The notes under the pieces: generated by a model | Told to the model about the DNA's origin: nothing | The model's database searches: none | What the model saw: only the letters and a program-made list of their open reading frames with translations | Shown here: one piece after another, positions 21,988 to 33,052 of the stretch | Numbering within the stretch: the first letter of the stretch is position 1 | Layout: each line of letters begins with the position of its first letter | Translations under genes and position numbers: made by a program | From: Bedellia somnulentella | Lineage: Eukaryota; Arthropoda; Insecta; Lepidoptera; Bedelliidae | Assembly (NCBI GenBank): GCA_963576735.1 | Contig: OY755171.1 | Span: forward strand, 17,298,001-17,362,000 | Direction of reading: 5' to 3' | Length of the DNA: 64,000 nt

Positions 21988-23035
21988 AATAGCGTTTAAA
22001 TGAAAATATAAGAAATAATAATAATAATAAATGCACAAATCTATACCACTTGTTTGCGCCAGATTACTAAGTGCTTGTTTTCTGGCAGTGTACGCGCGGC
22101 TTTAGCATATTCTATATATTGAGTCTGTGATTGATAGATTGATGGATATTAACTTGACTCGTCTTGAATTTTGATGGCGGATTTTGTATTCTAATTAATT
22201 TTGTATAAAGTTTGAGTATTGTAATAATAATAGAAAGGGGCAGTGAATATATTTGACTGTTTATGTTGTGAATCGGTGGAATTGTGGACAATATAAAAGT
22301 GATCTCGGTTGAAACAATACTTTAATGTGCATGCGGTGCACGCGTTGAATCAGAAATCATCTGATGAAGATATTCGTAGAATACAAAAGAAAGCAAAGAA
22401 ATACTCACTAGATAAGATATCTTTTGGCCAGGGAATCGTATTTTTATCAAAGACTGGATGCATTCAGATCTGAACTGAAACTGAAAAATAAACAAATATG
22501 ACCAAATCCAATTTGTTTATTTGTTCTAAAAAGTTTACTATGGAATTGAATTTAAATATTGACCAAAAAATTTATCACAGAAACTACATAGTACTTAGAA
22601 AAGTAAAGTTTTGACGTTTGTGTGTTTGAGGCAAAAAGGTCCTTCAAATTATAACATACAATACTTTTTTTTCCGGAATATTTTTACTAATAAAATATTT
22701 AAGCCTGATTGAAAAAAGAGTACTGGAAAAAACGCCTTAAGCTTTGTCATAGGCAAATTTGACAGTAGTAAGTCTGTCGGGTCAGCTAGTAAGTCATAAA
22801 ATAAATGTGAAATGTATAAAATATCATAAATATAAAAAGTTATGAGTGAATAAAATGGGGGGCAGAGCCTCTGGCCGCAGCGAACCTTTGGGAATATCTT
22901 TTAATGCTGGATCTTATTTACAAGAAAGATTCACATTTGAACTTTTGTAACGTCAATGCCTGTAAAATACATCCGGGTTAGGCTATTAATCTGCCCGGGT
23001 TGGATATCCTGTTATATTTATGATATGCACAATAT
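21988..23035. other. AT-rich stretch with a Helitron-like end
   Basis: GTCGGGTCAGCTAG|T (CTAG at 22786-22789) resembles a plus-strand Helitron 3' end. Its 5' end was not found. Nothing else recognised. Confidence 0.35.
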
Positions 23036-23582
23036 AAAGGGTCTGGCAGGCTAAGGAAAGAGCAGTGGCCACTGTGAGATTTTCCGATTTTTTTTTACAC
23101 GTTTTTTGCTACCATTTAACTAGGCAACACTTCAATTTACAGCTAGCTACCATGAATACTTTCCGAGATTTTGACAAAAACGTCAAATCTGCAGACGTTA
23201 TTTCAATTTATATTTTCTCCTTAACTATAGTAGGCAGAATATTGAAACCAACTAGTATCTACGTGCATTGAGTTAAAGTATACTCTGGTGTATTATTTAC
23301 TAAAGGGTTGCTTGAAAATTTTCAGAAAAAAAAACACGTTTTATTTTTTGACATTTATTTTTGACAGGTTCTTCGAAAGGCACACCCATGAAAATTATAA
23401 TATAAAACAAATGTACAAACATCTTTCAGCACACCAAAAATTGTTTCATTCGGTTGGGTGCGTCTACGCTGAAAATCGATTAATGTTGATAATGTAACAT
23501 AAATATATTACCCATACAATGTTAATATAAGTTCTACTTCTTCTTACAATCATAGAGAACAACAAATGTCATTTTCTGATAT

Positions 23583-23880
23583 ACTTACTTATACTCACGC
23601 CCATTATTCCCATTAGGGTAGGCAGAGACTATCGATCGCCACTTAGTACGATCTTGACAAACCTCTCTTGCTTCCCTTACATTCATTATTCTTCTCGTAC
23701 ATGCTCTTTTATTCTTCTCACTTCGGACCCCCGCCTTTATAAGAACGTTTTCTATCTGGTCAAGAAACGTTTTACGAGGCCGTCCTCTACTAACAATCCC
23801 ATCCACATTGGCTCTATATATCTCTTTCGCTACTTTATTTTCATCCATCCTCTCTTTGTGCCCAAACCACCTATTATATA
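23583..23880 (-). pseudogene. LINE-X 3' fragment in FB2 loop
   Basis: The minus strand encodes MDENKVAKEIYRANVDGIVS through REVCQDRTKWRSIVSAYPNG, the LINE-X C-terminus, and ends in a (TAAG)n-type tail at 23583-23592. Closest to the subfamily at 20316. 5'-truncated. Confidence 0.8.
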
Positions 23881-23884
23881 ATTT

Positions 23885-24002
23885 AATAAAAAATGGTATT
23901 CGCTTTTACAATAGTTTACCGGATGAATTACTTTCCTTACCAGACTTAAAATTCGAGAAAATTTTCCGATCCGGGTTAATATGTTCTACTCCGTCAAAAT
24001 AG
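23885..24002 (+). pseudogene. Possible LINE RT C-terminus remnant
   Basis: Reads NGIRFYNSLPDELLSLPDLK followed by FEKIFRSG, resembling the 'FYN.LP.....' end of Jockey/CR1-type RTs. GGAGTTTCTTGCCCTTCTTT in the following 3' UTR-like region (about 24132) is also common in such LINEs. Only about 40 codons remain. Confidence 0.35.
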
Positions 24003-24250
24003 ATGTATGCGACGTAAGATGTTTTTGTATATGCTATGTATTTTTTTTATTTTTAAGTTTTACTTGTTAACATAATTTCTTAGAAGAAGCATTACTATTG
24101 TTATCTTAAGAGAAAAATATTTTGTAATGGAGGAGTTTCTTGCCCTTCTTTTCCTACAATATAAGTATCACCCGCTATCGCAAAAACTCAGTACCGTCTA
24201 TTTGTTTATGTAGCTATTAGAAAAACAAACTTCATCATATATCAGAAAAT

Positions 24251-24497
24251 TTAGCTGTGTGGTGTCGGCTTAGAATAGTTCTACCCCATTTCTTCCGGTG
24301 GGTGTACGTAAGAGGCAAATAGCGGTATTGGGGCTTTAAAGGGACTTTTGGGCGATGCGGTTGGAGACTCATAACCAACAACCTTTATTTTACCATCTTT
24401 TCCCCACTCAATTTCCAAAGGTGGCTGAGGAATTTCTCATTCCTTAACTCTTGCTTCCCCATCTGGGGATTTGTAGCCGTGAGTATATGTATGTATG
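24251..24497 (+). mobile_element. Family A SINE at FB2 arm edge
   Basis: Complete copy. TSD TATATCAGAAAAT at 24238-24250 and 24498-24510. The TSD is the inner end of the FB2 right arm, so the SINE post-dates FB2. Confidence 0.9.
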
Positions 24498-25044
24498 TAT
24501 ATCAGAAAATGACAGTTGTTGTTCTCCATGATTGTAAGAAGAAATAGAACTTATATTAACATTGTATGGGTAATATATTTATGTTACATTATCAACATTA
24601 ATCGATTTTCAGTGTAGACGCACCCAACCGAATGAAACCATTTTTGGTGTGCTGAAAAATATTTGTATATTTGTTTTATATTATAATTTTCATGGGTGTG
24701 CCTTTAGAAGAACCTGCCAAAAATAAATGTCAAAAAATAAAACGTTTTTTTTTCTGGAAATTTTCAAGCAACCCTTTAGTAAATAATACACCAGAGTATA
24801 CTTTAACTCAATGCACGTAGATACTAGTTGGTTTCAATATTCTGCCTACTATAGTTAAGGAGAAAATATAAATTGAAATAATGTCTGCAGATTTGACGTT
24901 TTTGTCAAAATCTCGGAAAGTATTCATGGTAGCTAGCTGTAAATTGAAGTGTTGCCTTGTTAAATGGTAGCAAACAAACGTGTAAAAAAAAATCGGAAAA
25001 TCTCACAGTGGCCACTGCTCCTTCCTTAGCCTGCCAGACCCTTT

Positions 25045-25618
25045 TTCGTCACAAAGTAATAGAAGACCACATCCACTTAATTATTCAACAATGCGCTACT
25101 TGTGAACCAATAAACAGCTATAAGCATCACTAGATGCCATAGTGGTCTCATTAATATACTTAGACATACATTGTAAACTTGTTAAATACTCTTATAGAAT
25201 AAATCAACTCGGTTGAATAGTATAATTCAAACTATACCTTTTTACGATAAAAAGCTGAATAACAGTTCACAAAAGTTCTAGTAAAACGTTCTAGCTGTAT
25301 TAACGTTCAAAAGTGTTATAAATCTGTACACGAGAACCTTTATATGGCTTGTAGTGTTTTGAGCCCTCTTGAAAATCTCTTATTCAGCTCCAAAATGAAA
25401 GCTGACTAGTGAAGTAAAGTCGTTCCTTTATTTACATTTTTACACTCCAATTAATATCTTATACAGGTGTTCGTAGATTTGTTTACTTTAATATAGTCAA
25501 TACACTTCGTGTAGCCAATCTTAAAAAAATCTGTCAATTTTAAAGCTTAGAGAACACCAGTGAACTAAATGTGACCCATTAAAGAGGTCAAAACGCTACT
25601 TGGGTTCCTAAAAACATA
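25045..25618. other. AT-rich stretch without recognised gene
   Basis: Nothing recognised. Confidence 0.4.
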
Positions 25619-25630
25619 TATGTTTAATTT

Positions 25631-26017
25631 ACATAACATAACATAACATAAACGTTCACGCCGTTTATCCCCGAAGGGGTTGGCAGAGGTACCAATACTC
25701 CTGAACTCACATGGCAAGCGCCATCTAGTTTCCAGAGAAGGTACCCACGTTTTGCTTAGACAGTGTACTCACGTGATAGGGGGCAGGCCTATCGCCGTTT
25801 TGTACGAATACACTGTCACATGACTAAGTAAAACTCAGCCATGTGGGTTTCCTCACGATGTTTTCCCTCACCGTTAGCAACCATGATAAATGCGACATGA
25901 TAGTCCAGTGGGTAGAACACCCGCCCGTAAAACCGAAGGGCGTGAGTTCCAATCCTGGGACGGGCCTACACCAATTTGTATTTTCTAAAGTCATATGTGT
26001 GGTTAATTTATCATGGT
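25631..26017 (-). mobile_element. Family B' SINE with inverted 5' half
   Basis: 25631-25886 is minus-strand B' from the (CATAA)n tail to AACCATGATAAAT. 25887-26017 is the B' head in plus orientation (GACATGATAGTCCAGTGGGT to TTATCATGGTTA). One 12-nt TSD TATGTTTAATTT (25619-25630, 26018-26029) encloses both parts, so they came from a single event. About 13 nt (ATTTATCATGGTT) are present at both sides of the switch. Confidence 0.88.
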
Positions 26018-26029
26018 TATGTTTAATTT

Positions 26030-26577
26030 GTCACGTGATATCCGGATTTTTGGTGCAAAGTTCTAGTATGAGAGTTCAAATAAGTTTAAATCATAAATTA
26101 TTCAAACATATGAGAATAATGACGTCATTGGCGATTGTTTTTGTTTTGACAAATATATACCTCACCTACTTGTTTTGTCACGTGAATCTTAATAAGCCAG
26201 TTTTTCGATACCGGTTTTTTTGTTGACTTCTGGGTCTGAGAACTCAAGGATTTACCCAGAAACAGCTGAGAGACCATTAGGTGTAGCAAATATTCAGTAC
26301 TTTTTGATGTTTAGAGAAGAACAAATCCTATGTCTTTTCTTTATATTAAATCCATCATTTTGAAAATGTTGCATATTTTCAACTTTGTCAAATAAAAATA
26401 TATTTTCTTTTCCTATTTATTGGCAATGCTTCAGTTGCAATAAATCCAATATCACATGAAAGCCCACTGATTCCCCAGTCGCATTGTTAGAAATGGTAGT
26501 ATGAAAACTGAATTCTTACTATTGCCTGTGGTTTTTCCTGCGTGTTATTTAGTTTTACGTTATATTTGAAAAAGAAC
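26030..26577. other. Stretch without recognised gene
   Basis: AT-rich. The frame at 25843-26226 begins inside the SINE and has no recognisable domain. Confidence 0.4.
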
Positions 26578-26820
26578 ATACATACATACTCACGGCTGTA
26601 ATTCCCTAGAAGGGGTAGCCAGAGCCAAGGAATTATAAATTCCTCAGCCACTTTTGGAAGTTGCGTGGGGAAAAGATGGTGAAATAAAGGTTTTTGGTGA
26701 TGGGTCTCCAACCGCATCGCCCAAAAATCCCCTTAAAAGCCCCAATACCGTTAGTCGCCTCTTACGATCACCCACGGGTAGAAAAGGGGTAGTGTTATTC
26801 TAAGCCGACACTACACGGCA
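26578..26820 (-). mobile_element. Family A SINE
   Basis: Complete minus-strand copy of the TACGATCACCCACGGGTAG subtype, ending CACTACACGGC. TSD unclear because of AAAAAGGAAAAAGG flanks. Confidence 0.85.
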
Positions 26821-27120
26821 AAAAGGAAAAAGGAGTACCTTAGTAATTTGAAAAACACAATGGACAAATACCTTTGTTGAATTAAAAGCCACAAATCGGC
26901 TGTAGTTGATCTCTGTAAACAATGAATCGAGATTTGCTCTTCTCTACGTATATATAAGTATATGGAAATTGCTAGCTCTAAGTACACGTGAACAATCTAC
27001 GTAAAGCAGTTGAGAAAAATATGCGATGCCCAGTTTAATAACAGCCACTTTTAACGTTTGTCCTCAACCATTGTTTATAATAATCGAAAAGCCCACTTTA
27101 AAGGGCGACTTTAAAAACTG

Positions 27121-27374
27121 TGTAGTGTGTGTGTTTTGCTGTGTAGTGTCGGCTTAGAATAGTACTACCCCATTTTTTTCCGGTGGGTGTACGTAAGAGG
27201 CGACTAACGGTATTGGGGCTTTTAAGGGATATTTGGGTGATGCGGTTGGAGACCCATCACCAACAACTTTTATTTCACTATCTTTTCCCCACGCAACTTC
27301 CAAAAGTGGCTAAGGAATTTCTAATTCCCTAGCTCTGGCTACCCCTTGAAGGGATTTATTGCCGTGAGTATATG
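27121..27374 (+). mobile_element. Family A SINE with 5' extension
   Basis: TSD TTAAAAACTG at 27111-27120 and 27375-27384. Between the left TSD and the normal start GCTGTGTAGTGTCGG lie 17 nt, TGTAGTGTGTGTGTTTT, resembling a partial repeat of the element's own 5' end. Almost no tail repeats. Confidence 0.88.
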
Positions 27375-27384
27375 TTAAAAACTG

Positions 27385-27770
27385 ATCACAAAATAAACGT
27401 ACGTGTCTTGGTTTTTGCATATATTTGTTGATGCCAAAAGAAACATGGATAATTAACTGTTTAGTTGTTCTGTTTGAGGCTTATTGTTCTTGAGTGTAAA
27501 GACAAAATTGCTTTAAGATGAAATGTGTGTGCGTGATGTACGGATTGATATAAAGACGATGGTACACAGGTACTTGTTCTTAATTAATATCTCATGACTT
27601 TTCAATTATTGGATTTGTTTCTATTAAAAGACAATATCTACAATAGAGGTTGAAATCTTTGACAAAAAGACGCTCCGTCAACAGTTATTTTTTTCGCTTT
27701 ATATGTTGCTAACTTATATGGATAAATTAATTAAAAAGCAAAATCAATATTTTCATACAAGAATTTCGCG
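27385..27770. other. AT-rich stretch without recognised gene
   Basis: Nothing recognised. Confidence 0.4.
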
Positions 27771-27915
27771 CTGGCAGCCATTGACACGGTAGCTCAATTG
27801 GCAGAGCGACGGGGGCGTATACCCGAGGTTGCGGGTTCGATTCCCGCCTGTGTCGAAATTTTTCTTTCCTTCATTTATTATTAATAATCCCCACATGAGG
27901 TTTTCATGAGCAAAA
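27771..27915 (+). mobile_element. Family C tRNA-like element
   Basis: Best-preserved core (27785-27857): GGTAGCTCAATTGGCAGAGC, then GGGGGCGTATACCCGAGG and GGGTTCGATTCCCGCC. Followed by TTTCTTTCCTTCATTT and CCCCACATGAGGTTTTCATG as in other C copies. The D and T arms fold. The anticodon stem gives only 4 bp with an 8-nt loop, so a functional tRNA is doubtful. Confidence 0.6.
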
Positions 27916-28100
27916 ACACTCAAATTATATAAACAACAATATTTAAAGAAAAAACTTTTGATCCACGATATCTCCAGGGTGTATGTATGTGCATGTGTGC
28001 AAAAATAAAATGTGCGACATATTTAAAGGCATATAAGAATGTATGTGTTATTAATTATACTAGATATATATTATATTATACATTATGTATTTTAAGAATA

Positions 28101-28258
28101 CAAAACGGCGATAGGCCTGCCCCCTATCACGTGAGTACACTGTCCATGCAAAACGTGGGTACTCTGATCACCAGGTGACAAAGTCACGTGATGTTCAGCA
28201 GCATTAGTACCTCTGCCAACCCCTTCGGGGATATTCGCCGTGAACGTTTATTTTATGT
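28101..28258 (+). mobile_element. 5'-truncated family B SINE with 17-nt TSD
   Basis: Begins at CAAAACGGCGATAGGCC, ends GCCGTGAACGTTTATTTTATG. TSD TATGTATTTTAAGAATA at 28084-28100 and 28259-28275 shows that 5' truncation occurred during insertion. Confidence 0.9.
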
Positions 28259-28275
28259 TATGTATTTTAAGAATA

Positions 28276-28911
28276 AAAAAGTGCAGCTTTCCTGAATGCA
28301 CATCTACTTACGTTAGTAAGTCCAACCTGTGCAAGTAACTTTGGGTTATTGAAACGACCGTTGATTATATCATGTAGAACGGTAAGATCAGTTAAAATAC
28401 GGCGATCAAATACGGTGATATGTGATCAATGTGTTTAAGAGTGATTTTACTTATTTGCCTATTATATTGAATAAAACAATAAGAATTACTTCAGCGATGT
28501 AAAAGTAAATAAAGTATAAAATAATAGATACAATGTTTAATAATGATTTAAGTACATAAATTGAGTGCCAAAAACAGCTACGTACCCCATGGGGTGAGCT
28601 AAATAGTAATATGTCAAGATAAAAATTGCACTCTTCTTGTCATTCGATTTCGATTACCTTTTACGAAAAAGTGGTGAAAAATATCTTGAGAATATCTAAG
28701 GCTTTTTGGGTTTACGGATTTATGTTAGAAACCTTAATGTTGTGGAAAAAGGTGATCATTATTCAGCTTGTCGCTTGACGTTGACACAGGTACAGACTTA
28801 TATGAACTTAAATGTGAAAACATTAATATATAGTGCTTCAGCAAAAAAACTTACTTATAAAATTGTTCCAAAGAAAATAAATTAATAAATATTTTGCTTT
28901 GTATAGAAAAT
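28276..28911. other. AT-rich stretch without recognised gene
   Basis: Nothing recognised. Confidence 0.4.
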
Positions 28912-28913
28912 AT

Positions 28914-29170
28914 CTTACATACATACATACGGCTATAATACCCAAGAAGTGGTAGCCATTGCTTCAGAATAACAAATCCCTCAGCCACTTTTGGAAGTTG
29001 AGTGGGGAAAAGATAGTAAAGTTGTTTTTGTGATGGGGTCTCCAACCGCGTCGCCCAAAGATCACAACAAAAGCCCCAATACGCTTAGTCGCCTCTTAAG
29101 AACACCCACGGCTAGTAATGAGGTAGTGCTATACTAAGCCGACATTATACAGCTATCCGATACACAGCTA
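28914..29170 (-). mobile_element. Family A SINE with doubled 5' end
   Basis: Minus-strand copy. After GCCGACATTATACAGC a second short 5'-end-like piece, CGATACACAGC, follows at 29159-29169. More diverged than most copies. Confidence 0.75.
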
Positions 29171-29175
29171 ATAGC

Positions 29176-29663
29176 AATAATTTAAAATAGGTCTTAATAT
29201 TAAAATTATGTTGAAACTTATTTTTGACTAAAATAGGTACCGTAAAGTGGTTCAATAGCAAGAGCATTATAAATAATTAAAATCTGAGCTACTTTTAAAA
29301 GTTTAATGAGAAACTCAACCCAACCTAAAAGTTGCGCTCAAAACCCAATTTCACCCTGTTTGAAATCCCCAGGAGAAATGGAATAATGATATTCTGTGAT
29401 TAGCGATCTAATTTCTATGTTATGTATTATGAATTCTGTAACTTTTAAATATAACGTTGTATTTTTTGACACAAAATCTAGTGGCAAGTACTCAGATTTA
29501 ATAAGTTAAAATATACCATAAAAATTATATGACTATTGGCCTTAAAGTTTGAATCGAGAAATCAAAAATAATTAAATAAAGCAATATGGGAAATTATAAA
29601 CATCCGCGAAAACTTAAACAGTTAATTCCGATTCAAGTTGCTAATAACTAGCATAATTATAAT
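29176..29663. other. AT-rich stretch without recognised gene
   Basis: Nothing recognised. Confidence 0.4.
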
Positions 29664-29673
29664 GCTTTTTTAT

Positions 29674-30039
29674 AAACATAAACATAAACGGTCACGCCCT
29701 TTAACCCCGAAGGGGTTGGCAGAGGTACCAATACTCCTGAACTCACATGGCAAGCGCCATCTAGTTTCCAGAGAAGGTACCCACGTTTTGCTTAGACAGT
29801 GTACTCACGTGATAGGGGGCAGGCCTATCGCCGTTTTGTACGAATACACTGTCACATGACTAAGTACAACTCAGCCATGTGGGTTTCCTCACGATGTTTT
29901 CCCTCACCGTTAGCAACCATGATAAATTAACCACACATATGACTTTAGAAAAGACAAATTGGTGTAGGCCCGTCCCAGGATTGGAACTCACGCCCTTCTG
30001 TTTTGCGGGCGGGTGTTCTATCCACTGGACTATCATGTC
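29674..30039 (-). mobile_element. Family B' SINE with TSD
   Basis: Full-length minus-strand B' (TCTAGTTTCCAGAGAAGG, GGGCGGGTGTTCTATCCAC, TATCATGTC). TSD GCTTTTTTAT at 29664-29673 and 30040-30049. Confidence 0.9.
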
Positions 30040-30049
30040 GCTTTTTTAT

Positions 30050-30465
30050 GTTTAAAGATACTTAAGCAGCGTAGTTACGAGTAGAAGTTAATATAATAAT
30101 TCTGGATATAACAGGTTCTGGAACAGCCCACGTATATATTTTCTGAACGAGTTGTATTCAAACGTTTCATATTTAGGTTTTCGGACTTAGTCGTAAGCGA
30201 GGCATTGGAGTATAGGAAAACAAGGATTTTAGTATAAAGAAGCACAAATAGTTATCATTATAGTCGTTATTATTCAATGTGAACTAAATATGTAGCTACA
30301 CATTTACAATAATCTAAAACAAATTAGGTTATTAAGAAAAATAACAACGAATATACGTTTCAAGTTTGTTTTTAATAATCCTTTTGAGGGTTCTGTATCT
30401 AAAGTTTAAAGCGAGACCCTATAAGACATTCTGTTTTTCTAACTGTCACCAAATTGTCTACACTA
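30050..30465. other. Stretch without recognised gene
   Basis: GAGGGTTCTGTATCTAAAG ... GAGACCCTATAAG (about 30385-30425) looks like a decayed start of the repeat seen at 51183. No gene. Confidence 0.35.
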
Positions 30466-31305
30466 TCTACACTAATATTATAAAGAGGAAAACTTTGTTT
30501 GTTTGGTTGTAATGAATAGGCTCAAAAACTACTTGACCGATTTTTTAAATTCTTTCACCATTCAAAAGCTACATTATCCACGAGTAACATAGACTATATT
30601 TTATTTTGAAAAAAAATAGGGTTCCGTAAGATATTTGGATTTTTCGCATACAAACTGAAAAAAAAACAACCAAAGAAGTTACTTATTTTGCGTACATACA
30701 TACATACATACACTCACGGCTATAAATCCCTGAAAGGGGTAGCCAGAGCTGAGAAATAAGAAATTCCTCAGCCACTTTTGGAAAGTTGAGTGGGGAAAAG
30801 ATGGTAGAATAAAGGTTGTTGGTGATGGGTCTCCAACCGCATCGCCCAAAAATCCCTTAAAAAGCCCCAATACCGTTAGTGGATTCTTACGTACACCCAC
30901 CGGAAGAAATGGAGTAGTGCTATTCTAAGCCGACACTACACAGCTATTTTGCGTACGCTGCCTAAACTACAAAAGATAGAACCATAAAATGTTATAATTA
31001 ATTGTAGATCTTATAAATATCTACAAAAAAGTCCGTGACACACTATACCTATCTATGTCGAGTGAGGCACAGCAACCACATAATATATATAAAAGAAAGT
31101 CGTGTCAGTTACACTATTTACAACTCGAGAACAGATGGACAGATGACAATTTTCAGCTAGATCGCTAGCTGAAAATTGTTGGAGAGGTAGCTTAGAACCA
31201 GGAAAAGGAAATAGTATATATAACATCACGCTAAATACTGTATTGTAGGGGGTAAACAGTGAAAATATTTAACACCATCCGTGTGAAGCCGGGGCGGACC
31301 ACTAG
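30466..31305 (+). mobile_element. Non-autonomous Helitron split by an A SINE
   Basis: Starts A|TCTACACTAATATTATAAA and ends GCCGGGGCGGACCACTAG|T (CTAG 31302-31305). Closely parallel to 12181-12735 apart from the SINE insertion at 30696-30944. Non-coding. Confidence 0.75.
30696..30944 (-). mobile_element. Family A SINE inside Helitron
   Basis: TSD TATTTTGCGTAC at 30684-30695 and 30945-30956 is Helitron sequence, present once in the sister Helitron (about 12398-12410). This confirms the empty-site state. Confidence 0.93.
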
Positions 31306-31568
31306 TATCTAATAAAGAGTGATAGCTAGAAATTTGTCAATTGTATGGATTAAATATTTTTGTGGCTAAAATTACAAATACTAAAGTTCCGAATATGTGT
31401 ACAATATGTATTTTCCGTATATGTAAATTCCGAATATGTAGACAAAATATTTTCATAAATTACAAATTTCGTGATCTCAAATTTAAAACTGTAATAAACT
31501 AACCGATCTGATTGTCTTTCATGTCAATTCTCTAAATATCTTATGTATGCTACTTTATTTTTAATTAT

Positions 31569-31823
31569 TTAATTAGCCGTGGTGTGTCGGCTTAGAGTAG
31601 CACTACCCCATTTCTTCCAGTGGGTGTACGTAAGAGGCGACTAACAGTATTGGGGCATTTAAGGGATTTTTGGGCGATGCGGTTGGAGACTCATCACCAA
31701 CAACCTTTACTTTACTATCTTTTCCCCACTCTATTTACAAAAGTGGCTGAGGAATGTCTTATTCCTTAGCTCTGGCTACCCCATCTAGGGATTTGTAGCC
31801 GTGAGTATATGTATGTATGTGAG
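31569..31823 (+). mobile_element. Family A SINE with TSD
   Basis: TSD TATTTTTAATTAT at 31556-31568 and 31824-31836. Starts GCCGTGGTGTGTCGGC after a few extra nt, with a (TATG)n tail. Confidence 0.9.
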
Positions 31824-31836
31824 TATTTTTAATTAT

Positions 31837-31875
31837 GCCGGAGGTTGCGGGTTCGATCCCCGCTGAGTGCAACAT
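31837..31875 (+). other. tRNA-like 3' half
   Basis: GAGGTTGCGGGTTCGATCCC with CGCTGAGTGCAAC: an intact B box/T arm but no 5' half upstream. Likely a family C remnant. Confidence 0.5.
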
Positions 31876-32479
31876 TTATGTGATTGATGAGCATAAATGA
31901 TTGTTTCTTAGTGTTATTTATATGTGTATTATATAATATTAAATATTTCGTTGAGTTAGTATCCTTAGTTTGGAGCTAACTTTATGTTTGAAAAATATGT
32001 TCATAGATATATTTATGTTATATTATTAATTTGTATAACTGTGTTTATCAACTCATTAAAAATCTGTTAATTTCCTTTAACGGCAAATTATTCAAACATA
32101 TATATCATATAAAAATCTACCTATATTCATTACTTCACAACTCAGCCATCAGAAATATATTATCCCTGTCACATGTAAAAGTTTCCTTATACTTTAGCTA
32201 AAGTCAGTAGCTCAACGTGTCATTACTGGATTCGGGGAACATTAATGTGGGGTAATTATGTGGAAGCCCGGTTTGTGAACACTACGTTCAACTTTTTTGG
32301 ATCATTTGCAAAATAAGGTTTTTCTTACAGCTGCTATGTTTTTGGGAGTACGTTTTTGCTCTTGATGTGGGAGAAAAGTCATGAGTCATTTGGGTTAAGT
32401 ATGCAAAAAAAGTATTAATAGATTCACAAATGAAGTGTTTTAACACAAAATGGAATAAATCATGGTGAATTAGGTACTA
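31876..32479. other. AT-rich stretch without recognised gene
   Basis: Nothing recognised. Confidence 0.4.
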
Positions 32480-32515
32480 ATAATTATTTTTACACACATA
32501 CATGTACTCACGCCG

Positions 32516-33052
32516 TTAATTCCCATTGGGGTAGGCAGAGACTATCGATCGCCACTTCGTGCGATCCTGGCAAACCTCTCTTGCTTCGTCTACATCCATC
32601 AATCTTTTCATACATGCTCTTTTATTCTTCATACTTCGGACGCCTGCCTTTTTGAGCACACTTTCAATTTGGTCCAAGTGTGTCTTTCGTGGCCGTCCTC
32701 TACTAACATTACCTTCCACATTAGCTCTATAGATACCTTTTACCAATTTCCTATCATCCATCCTCTCGATGTGCCCAAACCATCTCAACATTCCTTTTTC
32801 TATCTTACTTACAATATCATCTTTTACACCACACCTTTCACGAATCAAATCGTTCCTCACACGATCACATAACCTAACATTACAAACTTTTCTGAGGGAT
32901 CTCATTTCTACTGCATTCACTCTGCTTTCATGCTTCTTCTGCCACACCCAACATTCACTGCCATACATAAGCGTAGGAACAAGAACGGCATCATGCACAG
33001 CCATTCGGGCCCTTTTTGACACCACCGGTTGACTAGACATTAGGCTATCCAA
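32516..33052 (-). pseudogene. LINE-X C-terminal domain
   Basis: 178 codons in a different frame from the RT: LVPTLMYGSECWVWQKKHES, then MLRWFGHIERMDDRKLVKGI, GRPRKTHLDQIE, and the end REVCQDRTKWRSIVSAYPNG. The copy at 40608-41312 keeps the same region in frame with the preceding sequence, which shows where the frameshift lies. The stop codon falls within the shared SINE-like 3' end. Confidence 0.85.

Larger units (their letters stand above)
23036..25044. mobile_element. Large fold-back element FB2
   Basis: Two inverted arms of 547 nt, 23036-23582 and 24498-25044, differ by only scattered bases by eye. Outer ends AAAGGGTCTGGCAGGCTAAG and its complement. Shared arm phrases: AGCAGTGGCCACTGTGAGAT, CCAACTAGTATCTACGTGCA. 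The loop holds a LINE-X fragment, another LINE remnant and an A SINE. No TSD seen at the outer ends. Confidence 0.85.

Noticed and set aside
23065..23497. Two consecutive frames in the FB2 left arm
   Set aside because: The same sequence occurs inverted in the right arm with the frames broken; no recognisable domain.
25843..26226. 127-codon open frame
   Set aside because: It begins inside the inverted B' SINE and runs through AT-rich flank; the peptide is translated SINE plus low-complexity sequence.
27785..27857. Functional tRNA gene
   Set aside because: Best core of family C, but the anticodon arm gives only 4 bp with an 8-nt loop, and it carries the family's repeat flanks.
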